NCBI GenBank assembly: GCA_023428515.1
Contig: JAEYXI010000242.1
Span: forward strand, 1 to 22,887
Source: Pseudomonadota bacterium
GTDB lineage: Bacteria > Pseudomonadota > Alphaproteobacteria > Rhizobiales > Rhizobiaceae
DNA length: 22,887 nt
Reading direction: 5' to 3'
Below are positions 7,377-15,710 of this stretch, piece after piece (within the stretch, counting starts at the first letter, position 1; the number at the start of each line of letters is the position of its first letter). Both the position numbers and the translations under genes were made by a program. The notes beneath the pieces are model-generated. The model ran no database searches, was not told where the DNA came from, and was given only the letters and a program-made list of their open reading frames with translations.

Positions 7377-9253
7377 AAATCTTCGCTGTATTCCTGGCCC
7401 TGCTGGCCATGCTGTCCGTCCCTGCGCGGGCGGACGAGGCGCCGCTGCTGGCGGAACTCGTCAAGGCGGGCAAATTGCCGCCGGAAGCCGAGCGGCTGCC
7501 GAAGGAGCCACGCGTCATGACGATCGACGAGTCGTCGGGCCGCACCGTCGGCAAGCGTGGCGGGACGATCCGCACGCTGATGTCGGAGCAGGGCGACCTC
7601 AGGCTGATGACGGTCTACGGCTACGCGCGCCTCGTCGCGTACAACAGCTCGCTCGAGATGCAGCCGGATATCCTCTTGAGCTACGAGAACGACAAGAACC
7701 GCGTCTTCACCTTCCACCTGCGGCCTGGTCACAAATGGTCCGATGGCACGCCCTTCACCGCCGAGGACTTCCGCTTCCAGTGGGAAGACATACTGACCGA
7801 CAAGGACATGGAACGCGGTGGCCTCGATTCCGCGTTTCTGGTCGACGGCAAGGGTCCGAAGTTCGAGGTCATCGACGACCTCACGGTGCGCTATACCTGG
7901 GAGGAGCCCAATCCGCTATTCCTGCCGGCGCTTGCCGGCGCGCGACCGCTCGATATCTATAGCGCTTCCGCCTACCTCAAGCAGTTCCACGCCAAATATG
8001 CGGACAAGGACAAGCTTGCCGCCGAAGTGGCGAAGGAGAGGGTCAAGGACTGGACGCGGCTGCAGATACGCAAGAGCCGCAGCTATCGTTTCGAGAATCC
8101 TGACCTGCCGACCTTGCAGCCCTGGCAGAACAAGACCTATTCGCCGGCCAACCGTTACGTGTTCGAGCGCAACCCCTTTTATCACCGGGTCGACCAGAAC
8201 GGCGTTCAGCTTCCCTATGTGGACCAGGTGGTGATCAACATCGCCGAAAGCTCCATCATCCCGGCCAAGACCGGCTCGGGGGAGAGCGATCTGCAGGAGC
8301 GCTACCTCAGCTTCGCCGATTATACGTTCCTGAAAGAGGGCGAGAAGCGCAACAACTACACTGTCAGGCTGTGGACGGTGGGCAAGGGCGCGGCCGTGGC
8401 GCTGTTCCCGAACCTCAACACGAACGATGCCGGCTGGCGTGAGCTTTTCCGCGACGTGCGGTTCCGCCGCGCGCTCTCGCTCGGTATCGACCGCACACAG
8501 ATCAACCAGGTGCTTTTCGCCGGCCTTGCCAAGGAAGGCGCCAGCACCGTGCTTCCGGGCAGCCAGTTGTTCCGCGACGAGCTCGGCAGCGCCTATGCCG
8601 AATTCGATCCGGACAAGGCCAACGCGCTTCTCGACGAGATCGGGCTGAAGCGCGGCGACAACGGCATCCGCCTCATGCCTGACGGCAGGCCGCTCGACCT
8701 CATCATCGAGAGCACCGGCGAAAGCTCCATGGAAGCGGACGTGCTCGAACTGGTGACCGAGAACTGGGCCGATCTTGGCGTCAAGCTTCTGACGCGCACC
8801 AGCCAGCGCGACATTTTCCGCAGCCGCATAGCCGCCGGCGAGACCAACATGTCGGTCTGGGCCGGCGTCGACAATGGCGCCCCGACCCCCGATTTCAGCC
8901 CGCAGGAATTCGTGCCGAGCGATCCCTACCAGCTGCAATGGCCGATGTGGGGCACCTATGTCAGCACGCAGGGCACTGCCGGCCAAAAGATCGATGATCC
9001 CCAGGCGCAAAAGCTGGTGGACCTCTACAATCAATGGCTGGACTCTGAAGATTCGGAAACCCGGCACAAGATCTGGGAGGAAATCCTCAACATCCATGCC
9101 GACCAGGTCTTCTCGATCGGCATCGTGACGGCGACGCTCGTGCCGGTCGTCGTTTCGAACAAGCTGCACAACGTCCCCGCCGAGGGCATCTCGAGCTTCG
9201 ATCCTTACGGATATTTCGGAGTCTACGAGATGGACGCATTCTGGATGGACTAG
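7373..9253 (+). CDS. ABC transporter periplasmic substrate-binding protein, family 5 (peptide type)
   Basis: A 626-residue extracytoplasmic binding protein for the importer. It has a Sec signal peptide at residues 1-20 (MKIFAVFLALLAML...PARA, cut before D21) with no lipobox cysteine, so it is a soluble periplasmic protein. The family-5 signature GHKWSDGTPFTAEDF is at 119-133, and RFRRALSLGIDR is the usual mid-protein block. At 626 residues it is longer than DppA-like proteins (about 535), with extra sequence at the N-terminus and between about 190 and 290. The family binds peptides, opines, nickel or sugars; the ligand is not predictable here. It is coupled to the upstream ATPase gene by ATGA. 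Confidence 0.92.
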   Translation: MKIFAVFLALLAMLSVPARADEAPLLAELVKAGKLPPEAERLPKEPRVMTIDESSGRTVGKRGGTIRTLMSEQGDLRLMTVYGYARLVAYNSSLEMQPDILLSYENDKNRVFTFHLRPGHKWSDGTPFTAEDFRFQWEDILTDKDMERGGLDSAFLVDGKGPKFEVIDDLTVRYTWEEPNPLFLPALAGARPLDIYSASAYLKQFHAKYADKDKLAAEVAKERVKDWTRLQIRKSRSYRFENPDLPTLQPWQNKTYSPANRYVFERNPFYHRVDQNGVQLPYVDQVVINIAESSIIPAKTGSGESDLQERYLSFADYTFLKEGEKRNNYTVRLWTVGKGAAVALFPNLNTNDAGWRELFRDVRFRRALSLGIDRTQINQVLFAGLAKEGASTVLPGSQLFRDELGSAYAEFDPDKANALLDEIGLKRGDNGIRLMPDGRPLDLIIESTGESSMEADVLELVTENWADLGVKLLTRTSQRDIFRSRIAAGETNMSVWAGVDNGAPTPDFSPQEFVPSDPYQLQWPMWGTYVSTQGTAGQKIDDPQAQKLVDLYNQWLDSEDSETRHKIWEEILNIHADQVFSIGIVTATLVPVVVSNKLHNVPAEGISSFDPYGYFGVYEMDAFWMD

Positions 9254-9289
9254 GGGCTATGCAGTCCTCAGGCGTGAGCGGGAACAGGG

Positions 9290-9311
9290 GCCCTGCCGGC
9301 GAGTGCAGGGC
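9290..9311 (+). other. GC-rich intercistronic hairpin after the binding-protein gene
   Basis: GCCCTGC (9290-9296) pairs perfectly with GCAGGGC (9305-9311) around an 8-nt loop, in the only sizeable gap (104 nt) inside the importer genes. Hairpins here are a common way to protect binding-protein mRNA and lower permease expression; that role is inferred. Confidence 0.45.
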
Positions 9312-9357
9312 AGGGGGGACCAACGCGGTCCGGCTTGGGGAAGGTGTGGCCTAGACG

Positions 9358-10356
9358 ATGCTCTACTACATCTTCCGCCGGGTCCTGATGATGATCCCGA
9401 CGCTGATAATCACCAGCGCGCTGATCTTCGCCATCATAGAGGCCCCTCCAGGGGACTACCTGGAAAGCTACATCGCCGAACTGAGGGCTCAGGGCGAGGC
9501 CGTGGACAATGCGAGGATCGAGTATCTTCGCCAGGAATACGGTTTCGACAAATCGCCGGTCGAGCGCTACTTCAACTGGGTCGGCGGCATGTTCGTCGGC
9601 GATTTCGGCTATTCTTTCGCCTACGAGCTTCCGGTCACGGCCGTGGTCGGGGACAGGCTGTTCCTCACTATCGTGGTGTCGATGGCGACGATCATCTTCA
9701 CCTGGCTGATCGCCTTCCCGATCGGCATCTATTCGGCGACGCATCAATATAGTTGGGGCGACTACGGGTTCACCTTCCTCGGCCTGCTGGGCCTGGCTAT
9801 CCCGAACTTCCTCTTGGCGCTGGTATTGATGTATCTCGCCAACGTCTGGGTCGGCACCTGGATCGGCGGGCTGGTGGACCCGGCCTTCGTCGGCCAGCCG
9901 ATGAGCTGGGCGAAATTCATGTCTGTCCTGCACCATCTCTGGATACCGGTGCTCGTCATCGGCACGGCAGGGACGGCTGGCATGATCCGCCGCATACGGG
10001 CCAACCTGCTGGATGAGTTGCAGAAGCAGTATGTGACGACGGCACGCGCGAAAGGCCTTCATCCCTTCCGCGCGCTTGTGAAATATCCGCTGCGCATGTC
10101 GCTGAACTTCTTCATCTCCGACATCGGCTCTCTGCTTCCGGCCGTCATCTCCGGCGCGGAGGTGGTGGCGATCGTGCTTTCGCTCGAGACGACCGGCCCG
10201 CTGCTGATCTCGGCGCTGCAACGGCAGGACATGTATCTCGCCGGCTCGTTCCTGATGTTCTTGTCCCTGCTGACGGTCGTCGGCGTGCTGATCTCCGACA
10301 TAGCGCTTGCCTGGCTCGATCCGCGCATCCGGTTGAGTGGAGGCGTCCGCAAATGA
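9358..10356 (+). CDS. ABC transporter permease, DppB type
   Basis: A 332-residue inner-membrane permease, one of the two channel subunits of the peptide-type importer. It has about six membrane segments: one at residues 5-24, then near 100-124, 136-162, 196-212, 258-287 and 295-318. The cytoplasmic EAA loop that docks the ATPase is visible as YVTTARAKGLHPFRALVKY. The long periplasmic region after the first helix (YIAELRAQGEAVDN... to the second helix) matches the DppB layout. ATG 9358 is preceded by GGGGAAGG about 14 nt upstream, a rather long spacing. The stop overlaps the next start as ATGA (10353-10356). Confidence 0.93.
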   Translation: MLYYIFRRVLMMIPTLIITSALIFAIIEAPPGDYLESYIAELRAQGEAVDNARIEYLRQEYGFDKSPVERYFNWVGGMFVGDFGYSFAYELPVTAVVGDRLFLTIVVSMATIIFTWLIAFPIGIYSATHQYSWGDYGFTFLGLLGLAIPNFLLALVLMYLANVWVGTWIGGLVDPAFVGQPMSWAKFMSVLHHLWIPVLVIGTAGTAGMIRRIRANLLDELQKQYVTTARAKGLHPFRALVKYPLRMSLNFFISDIGSLLPAVISGAEVVAIVLSLETTGPLLISALQRQDMYLAGSFLMFLSLLTVVGVLISDIALAWLDPRIRLSGGVRK

Positions 10357-11522
10357 CCTTGCCTGCCAACGCGACGCGGCTGCCGCATACTGTTTCGGAC
10401 CGCCCCTTCGATCCGGACGCCATCTACAAGTACACGGATGCGCAGAAGGCGCTGTTCGAGGCTTCACAACTGAGGCTGATGTGGTGGAAGTTCCGCCGCC
10501 ATAAGCCGGCGCTGATCTCTGCTATTTTCCTCGCCGTCCTCTATTTCTCGACGCTGATCTCCGAGGTGCTGGCGCCCTACAATCTCGAGACCAGGAATTC
10601 GAGCCATATCTATGCGCCGCCGCAGGCGATCCATCTGTTCCACAATGGCGAGTTCATCGGGCCGTTCGTGTACGGCTTCGACTACAAGCTCAACATGGAG
10701 AATCTGAAGCGCGAATATGTGCCGAATACGGACAAGGTGCAGCCGCTTCGCTTCTTCTGCAGCGGAGACAAATACAAGTTCTGGGGGCTGTTCGAAGCGC
10801 GCTTCCACTTGGTCTGTCCCGCCGAGAAGGGCACGATGTTCCTGCTCGGCACCGATCGGCTCGGCCGCGACGTGTTGAGCCGCATTATCTACGGAGCGCG
10901 CATCTCGCTGACGATCGGCCTGCTTGGCGTGGGCGTCAGCCTGGTGCTCGGCATCGTGATCGGCGGCATGGCGGGATATTATGGCGGCCTGTTCGTCGTG
11001 CTGAGCCAGCGGCTCATCGAGGTCATCCAGTCGCTGCCGTCGATTCCGCTATGGTTGGCGCTGGCGGCTATATTGCCGATCACATGGTCGCCTATCGTCG
11101 TTTATTTCGGCATCACGGTCATCCTCGGCCTGCTCGACTGGACCGGCCTTGCGCGCACCGTCCGATCGAAGCTACTGGCCCTGCGCGAAGAGGACTACGT
11201 CTCGGCCGCACAGGTGATGGGCGCCAGCAGCCGCCGCATCGTGTTCCGCCACCTGGTTCCCGGTTTTGCCTCGCATCTGATCGCCACGGCGACGATCGCC
11301 ATCCCGATGATGATCCTCGGCGAGACGACGCTGAGCTTCCTCGGACTTGGTCTGAGGGCGCCGATCACGAGCTGGGGCGTGCTCCTCAACGAGGCGCAGA
11401 ACATCAATGCAGTGGCGCTCTATCCCTGGCTGCTCTGGCCCGTCCTGCCTGTCATCCTGGTTGTGCTTGCCTATAATTTCTTCGGCGACGGGCTGAGGGA
11501 TGCGGCGGACCCTTACAAGTGA
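10353..11522 (+). CDS. ABC transporter permease, DppC type
   Basis: A 389-residue inner-membrane permease that pairs with the DppB-type subunit. Residues about 45-70 hold the first helix in an OppC-type N-terminal domain (HKPALISAIFLAVLYFSTLI). A periplasmic segment of about 95 residues follows, then LLGTDRLGRDVLSRIIYGAR, the block that opens the conserved core. The EAA loop is YVSAAQVMGASSRRIVFRHL, and GETTLSFLGLGLRAPITSWG is the family's C-terminal signature. It is longer than Escherichia coli DppC (about 300 residues) because of the N-terminal extension and the long first periplasmic loop. It is coupled to the upstream permease by ATGA. Confidence 0.93.
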   Translation: MTLPANATRLPHTVSDRPFDPDAIYKYTDAQKALFEASQLRLMWWKFRRHKPALISAIFLAVLYFSTLISEVLAPYNLETRNSSHIYAPPQAIHLFHNGEFIGPFVYGFDYKLNMENLKREYVPNTDKVQPLRFFCSGDKYKFWGLFEARFHLVCPAEKGTMFLLGTDRLGRDVLSRIIYGARISLTIGLLGVGVSLVLGIVIGGMAGYYGGLFVVLSQRLIEVIQSLPSIPLWLALAAILPITWSPIVVYFGITVILGLLDWTGLARTVRSKLLALREEDYVSAAQVMGASSRRIVFRHLVPGFASHLIATATIAIPMMILGETTLSFLGLGLRAPITSWGVLLNEAQNINAVALYPWLLWPVLPVILVVLAYNFFGDGLRDAADPYK

Positions 11523-11607
11523 GGATTGTAAAGAATATCTGTCGGACGGCGGAGGGACTTCGCCTGTTGAAGCCTGAGAAACGGACTCCGGAACTGGACT
11601 GACTCAA

Positions 11608-14286
11608 ATGAGCGACAGAATGGAGCAGAATCTATTCCGGTATATCTGGACGCATTCCAAGCGCCAGCAGATCTGGATTCTGCTCGTCGTCGCGCTGTCG
11701 ATGCCGACCTATTTCCTGGCGTTCGATATTCCGAAGCAGATCGTCAACGGCCCGATACAGGGCGGCGGCTTCGAGACCCCCGACGCGACGCAGAAGGTAA
11801 TGCCGATCGTCGTCAGCAATCCGTTCGGGGACCAGTCTTTCACGCTGTTCAGCGGGTTCGAGGTCAGCCGCATGGGGGCGCTGATCGCGCTCTCGTCGGC
11901 CTTCCTCGGCTACGTCATCATCAACGGCGCATTCAAGCTCTACATCAACACCTACAAGGGTCGCCTTGGCGAGCGCATGCTGCGTCGCCTCCGCTACCAG
12001 CTCGTGGACAGGGTGCTGCGCTTTCCCTTCCCGCAGTACCGCCGGGTCCGGAGCTCCGAGATCGCGACGATGATCAAGGACGAGGTCGACCCGCTAGGCG
12101 GCTTCATCGGCGAAGCCTTCGCGACGCCGGCCTTCCTGGTCGGCCAGGCGCTGGCCGCCTTGCTGTTCATCATGCTGCAGAGCTGGGCGCTCGGCCTGGT
12201 CACGCTTGCCATCCTGATGGTGCAGACCCTGCTCATCCCCAAGCTGAGGGGCAGGCTGCGCAAGCTGGCGCTCCAGCGCCAACTGACGGCGCGTGACCTG
12301 TCGGGACGGGTCAGCGAGATCGTCGACGGCGCGGTCGACATCCGCCTCAACGACAGCACCAATTTCGAGCGTTCGGACATCTCTGACCGCCTGGCGAAGA
12401 TTTTCTTCATCCGCTTCGACTTCTACCAGTGGAAGTTCATGGTGAAGTTCATCAACAACTTCCTCGCCCAGTTCACGCCTTTCGTCTTCTATCTCGGCGG
12501 CGGCATACTGGCGATCCGCGGCAATCTGGACATCGGCCAGCTGGTCGCCGTCATTGCCGCGTACAAGGACCTGCCGGGACCGATCAAGGAGCTGATCGAC
12601 TGGGACTACCAGCGGCTCGACGTGCAGGTGAAGTACCTGCAGGTCGTCAACGCCTTCGACGTCACGCCGCTGGCGCCGCCGCGCGCGCAGGAGCTCCAGA
12701 CTGGCAAGGTGCCGCATCTCGAAGGCCCCTTCATCTTCCGCCAGGTGTCGGCGACCGACGAATCCGGCAAGACGCTCGTCAGCGGGCTCGACCTCGAGAT
12801 CGGCCTGCGCGAGGACGTCGTCGCGATCGGCGCGGCGGGGGACGGCGCCGAAGTCGTCGGCGAACTGATCGCCCGCCTGATGCCGCCTTCCGCGGGCACG
12901 CTCAACGTTGGCTCGACCGCGCTCGCGTCGCTGCCGGAATGGCAGACGGGGCGGCGGATCGGCTATGTCGGCCCAGAACCCTTCTTTGCGCATGGCACTG
13001 CGCGCGACGCGCTGCTGAGCGGCCTCAGGCATGCCCCCTTCAGACCGCCGCCCGAGGGAACCGCCATGAGCCCGCTGATCCTCAGGGAGGCCACGGCCTC
13101 GGGCAATCCCCAGTTCGACAGACAGGCGGACTGGATCGACCACGAAGCGATCGGCGCAAACACCGAGGAAGAGCTGGCCAACCGGATCACCCAAGTGCTC
13201 GCGCTGGTGAACCTCGAAGAGGATTTTTACGCGTTCGGGCTGCGCACGAAACTGTCGGACGCGACCGAGGGCGACGGCGAGGAGATGTTCCTCAACGCCC
13301 GCCGGATCTTCCTCGAAAGGCTGACTGCCGGCGACAACTCGGCGGACGTCGAGCCCTTCGTCGTGACGCAGTTCAATTCGCAGCTCACGCTGTTCCAGAA
13401 CATCGTCTTCGGCGCGGTTTCTTCGCCGGAGATGCTGCCGAACGAGTTCCCCGCCACTTCGCCGCTTTGGGAGCTCTTGGCCATCGACGGCCTCGACCGC
13501 CAGCTCTATCGGCTCGGCCGGGAAGCGTCGGCCGTCATCGTCGACCTGTTCGGCGAAGTGTCCGACAACATCAAGATCCTGGAACGGCTGGACCTAATCG
13601 ACCCTACCAAACTGCCCGACTACAGCGCCGCGCTCGGCCGCACCGATGGGGCCGACTATTCGAATGTGACGAGCGCGGACCGGCAGAAATTCATTCGCGT
13701 GGCACTAAGCTACAGCGAACCTCGCCACCGACTGGACCTTCTCACCGACGAGTTGCGGGACGCGATCGTGAAGGCGCGCATGACCTTCCGCGAGAAGCTA
13801 CCGCCGCATCTCGCCGCCGAGTTCTCCTTCCACAACCCTGACCACATCAACCCGTTCGCCTCGCTGCAGGACAACATCCTGTTTGGCCGCATCGTCGACG
13901 GCCGAGCAGGTGCGGTCGATCGCGTCAGCGCCCTTCTTCGCGAAATCCTGACTGAACTCGGGCTCTCCTACGCCGTTCTCGACCGCGGATTGAAGTACGA
14001 GATCGGGTCCGGAGGCCGTAGGCTCTCGCTGTCGCAGCGCCAGCAACTTGGCCTGGCGCGCGTGATGTTGCGACGGCCGGAATTCCTGATCGTCAACCGC
14101 GGCCTGAACGCACTCGACAACCGCACTGTAGAAAAGGTTGTCCGCGGCATTCTGGACATGTCAAAATCGGATGCTGGAGGTTTTGGCGTGCTTTGGATCA
14201 CATCGACGGAATCCGCGGCTCCTCTGTTCAGCCGGGTGCTGAAGTTCTCGCGCGGCGAGCTGGTTTCGGACGAGACGGTGCAATGA
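11608..14286 (+). CDS. exporter-type ABC protein with a degenerate nucleotide-binding domain
   Basis: An 892-residue protein: an exporter-type membrane domain (about 1-340; helices near 23-42, 92-113, 170-205 and 290-315) followed by an ABC domain that has lost its catalytic residues. Walker A reads GAAGDGAE (408-415), with A414 where Lys belongs. The Q-loop glutamine is P456 in IGYVGPEP. The signature is LSLSQ (806-810) instead of LSGGQ. Walker B is FLIVNR (826-831), with N830 and R831 for Asp-Glu. The switch histidine is S866. About 270 extra residues lie between the Q-loop and the signature. The fold is still readable, so it looks selected rather than decaying. It starts 85 nt after the importer permease with no clear ribosome site. 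Role unknown. Confidence 0.88.
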   Translation: MSDRMEQNLFRYIWTHSKRQQIWILLVVALSMPTYFLAFDIPKQIVNGPIQGGGFETPDATQKVMPIVVSNPFGDQSFTLFSGFEVSRMGALIALSSAFLGYVIINGAFKLYINTYKGRLGERMLRRLRYQLVDRVLRFPFPQYRRVRSSEIATMIKDEVDPLGGFIGEAFATPAFLVGQALAALLFIMLQSWALGLVTLAILMVQTLLIPKLRGRLRKLALQRQLTARDLSGRVSEIVDGAVDIRLNDSTNFERSDISDRLAKIFFIRFDFYQWKFMVKFINNFLAQFTPFVFYLGGGILAIRGNLDIGQLVAVIAAYKDLPGPIKELIDWDYQRLDVQVKYLQVVNAFDVTPLAPPRAQELQTGKVPHLEGPFIFRQVSATDESGKTLVSGLDLEIGLREDVVAIGAAGDGAEVVGELIARLMPPSAGTLNVGSTALASLPEWQTGRRIGYVGPEPFFAHGTARDALLSGLRHAPFRPPPEGTAMSPLILREATASGNPQFDRQADWIDHEAIGANTEEELANRITQVLALVNLEEDFYAFGLRTKLSDATEGDGEEMFLNARRIFLERLTAGDNSADVEPFVVTQFNSQLTLFQNIVFGAVSSPEMLPNEFPATSPLWELLAIDGLDRQLYRLGREASAVIVDLFGEVSDNIKILERLDLIDPTKLPDYSAALGRTDGADYSNVTSADRQKFIRVALSYSEPRHRLDLLTDELRDAIVKARMTFREKLPPHLAAEFSFHNPDHINPFASLQDNILFGRIVDGRAGAVDRVSALLREILTELGLSYAVLDRGLKYEIGSGGRRLSLSQRQQLGLARVMLRRPEFLIVNRGLNALDNRTVEKVVRGILDMSKSDAGGFGVLWITSTESAAPLFSRVLKFSRGELVSDETVQ

Positions 14287-14304
14287 ACGGATTCGAAAAC
14301 TTGT

Positions 14305-14324
14305 CGCTCCTAACCTCGGGAGCG
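14305..14324 (+). other. short intercistronic hairpin before the CNB gene
   Basis: CGCTCC (14305-14310) and GGAGCG (14319-14324) form a perfect 6-bp stem with an 8-nt loop, in the 87-nt gap between the pseudo-ABC and CNB genes. No T-run follows, so it is not a clear terminator. Confidence 0.3.
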
Positions 14325-14373
14325 CATACTCGCAACTGGGGCGTGCCTGCGTTGGCGCCCACGGGAGAGTCAC

Positions 14374-14829
14374 ATGAGCCTTGAGGAAGACGCACTGCTT
14401 CTGGCGAAAGTCGAGCTCTTTGCCAATGTAGCGCCCCGGCGCCTGAAATTGCTTGCGCTGGCGTCGAGCCGGGTGCTGTTCGCATCGGGCCAGGATCTCT
14501 GCGTCGAAGGGGACGAGGGCTATGAGGCCTTCATTCTGGTTTCTGGCGAGGCGGACGTTAAGATCAAGACGCCATCCGGCGTGGCGACCGTGGCGCGGCT
14601 GAAGCGCAACGACATCGTTGGCGAGATGGCGATCCTGCGCGACATGCCGCGTACCGCCACCGTGACCGCGGTGTCGGACGTATCCACCCTGCGCATAGGC
14701 AAGCAGGATTTCCTGAACCTGCTGAAGGAATTCCCCGAAGTGACAGTCGAGGTCATGCGCTCGCTGGCAGAGCGTCTGGCCCGCACGACCAGCGAGCTGG
14801 CGAATCTGCGGTCCGCTGCGAAGGCGTAA
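14374..14829 (+). CDS. stand-alone cyclic-nucleotide-binding (CNB) domain protein
   Basis: A 151-residue single-domain protein with the Crp/PKA-type cNMP-binding fold and nothing else. The phosphate-binding cassette is intact: D80-IVGEMAILRDMPRTAT, with G83-E84 for the ribose and R93 for the cyclic phosphate, in the PRTA form usual for cAMP binders. A helical tail (about 110-150) follows. There is no helix-turn-helix, so it is not a transcription factor; it should act by protein contact. GGGAGAG gives ATG 14374 a good ribosome site. The MBL gene begins 3 nt after its stop. Given the neighbours, the pseudo-ABC protein is the natural partner, but that is inference. Confidence 0.92.
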   Translation: MSLEEDALLLAKVELFANVAPRRLKLLALASSRVLFASGQDLCVEGDEGYEAFILVSGEADVKIKTPSGVATVARLKRNDIVGEMAILRDMPRTATVTAVSDVSTLRIGKQDFLNLLKEFPEVTVEVMRSLAERLARTTSELANLRSAAKA

Positions 14830-14832
14830 GGA

Positions 14833-15693
14833 ATGTCGCTTTCGCCTGCCATCGACATCAGGATCTGGGGCGCGCGCGGTACTTTTCCGATGGTGGGCCT
14901 GGAGGCCTTGCACTTCGGCGGCCACACGGCCTGCGTCGAGGTGCGGGCAGGCAGCGGCGTGATGATCTTCGACGCGGGCAGCGGCATCATTCCGCTCGGG
15001 AAAGCGCTGCTGGAGGAAGGCGTCACCGAGATCGACCTCTTCTTCAGCCACGTCCACTACGACCACATTATCGGCCTGCCGTACTTCCTGCCGGCTTTCT
15101 GGAACAAGGCGAAGCTGCGCATCTGGGCAGGGCACATGCAGGACGGCTCGACGCCAGAGGAATTGGTCGACGGGATTTTTCGACCGCCTTACTTCCCTAT
15201 CACCAAGGACTACATGCGCGCGGACGTCGAGTATCACAAATTCTCGCCCGGCGATGTGCTTGAGCCTCGTCCCGGGGTGCGCATCGTGACGGGATCGCTG
15301 ACGCATCCGAACGGGGCGGTAGGCTATCGGGTGGAACATCAAGGCGCGACGTTCTGCTATCTGACTGACTTCGAGCATGACGGCGGAGCCGGCGATGCGG
15401 AGATCCTCCGCCTGGCGCACAATGCCGATCTTGCTTTACTCGACGCGACCTATACGCCGGAGGAATATCCGCGCTACGTGAAATTCGGCCATTCGACCTG
15501 GGAACAGTGTGGCGCGTTGTGCGCCAAGGCGGGTGTGAGAGAGTGGGGCATGTTCCACCATATGCACATGCGCACCGACATCGATCAGCAGGCGATTGAA
15601 GACGCCGCCCGGAAAGTCTATCCGAATTCGTTCGCGGCGCGTCAGGGGCAGCATTTCGAGCTGTATGGACTTCCCGCGCATCACCGGAAGTGA
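14833..15693 (+). CDS. MBL-fold metallo-hydrolase, PhnP/cyclic-phosphodiesterase-like
   Basis: A 286-residue cytoplasmic metallo-beta-lactamase-fold hydrolase. The two-metal site is complete: H73-V-H75-Y-D77-H78, then H158 (LTHPNG), D179 (YLTDFEHD), H220 (FGHSTWEQ) and a late His in FHHMHMR (242-245). The opening block IRIWGARGTFP with HFGGHTACVEV matches the family that contains phosphoribosyl cyclic phosphodiesterase (PhnP) and several predicted 3',5'-cyclic nucleotide phosphodiesterases. No signal peptide. Lying 3 nt behind a cNMP-binding gene, it could hydrolyse the cyclic nucleotide that gene senses. The specific substrate is inferred; another phosphodiester or lactone is possible. Confidence 0.88.
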   Translation: MSLSPAIDIRIWGARGTFPMVGLEALHFGGHTACVEVRAGSGVMIFDAGSGIIPLGKALLEEGVTEIDLFFSHVHYDHIIGLPYFLPAFWNKAKLRIWAGHMQDGSTPEELVDGIFRPPYFPITKDYMRADVEYHKFSPGDVLEPRPGVRIVTGSLTHPNGAVGYRVEHQGATFCYLTDFEHDGGAGDAEILRLAHNADLALLDATYTPEEYPRYVKFGHSTWEQCGALCAKAGVREWGMFHHMHMRTDIDQQAIEDAARKVYPNSFAARQGQHFELYGLPAHHRK

Positions 15694-15702
15694 CGCTTCC
15701 GG
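15684..15702. terminator. 7-bp hairpin between convergent operons
   Basis: CCGGAAG (15684-15690) and CTTCCGG (15696-15702) flank a TGACG loop that contains the stop codon of the MBL gene. It lies 9 nt before the end of the convergent deacetylase gene and could end transcription both ways. The T-run is absent, so confidence is moderate. Confidence 0.5.
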
Positions 15703-15710
15703 CGAGCTGC

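Noticed and set aside
12429..13841. 470-codon open frame overlapping the pseudo-ABC gene
   Set aside because: Composition is Arg/Ala/Pro-rich with no recognisable fold, as expected for a +1 shadow of a high-GC gene. The 892-codon frame has clear ABC family structure.
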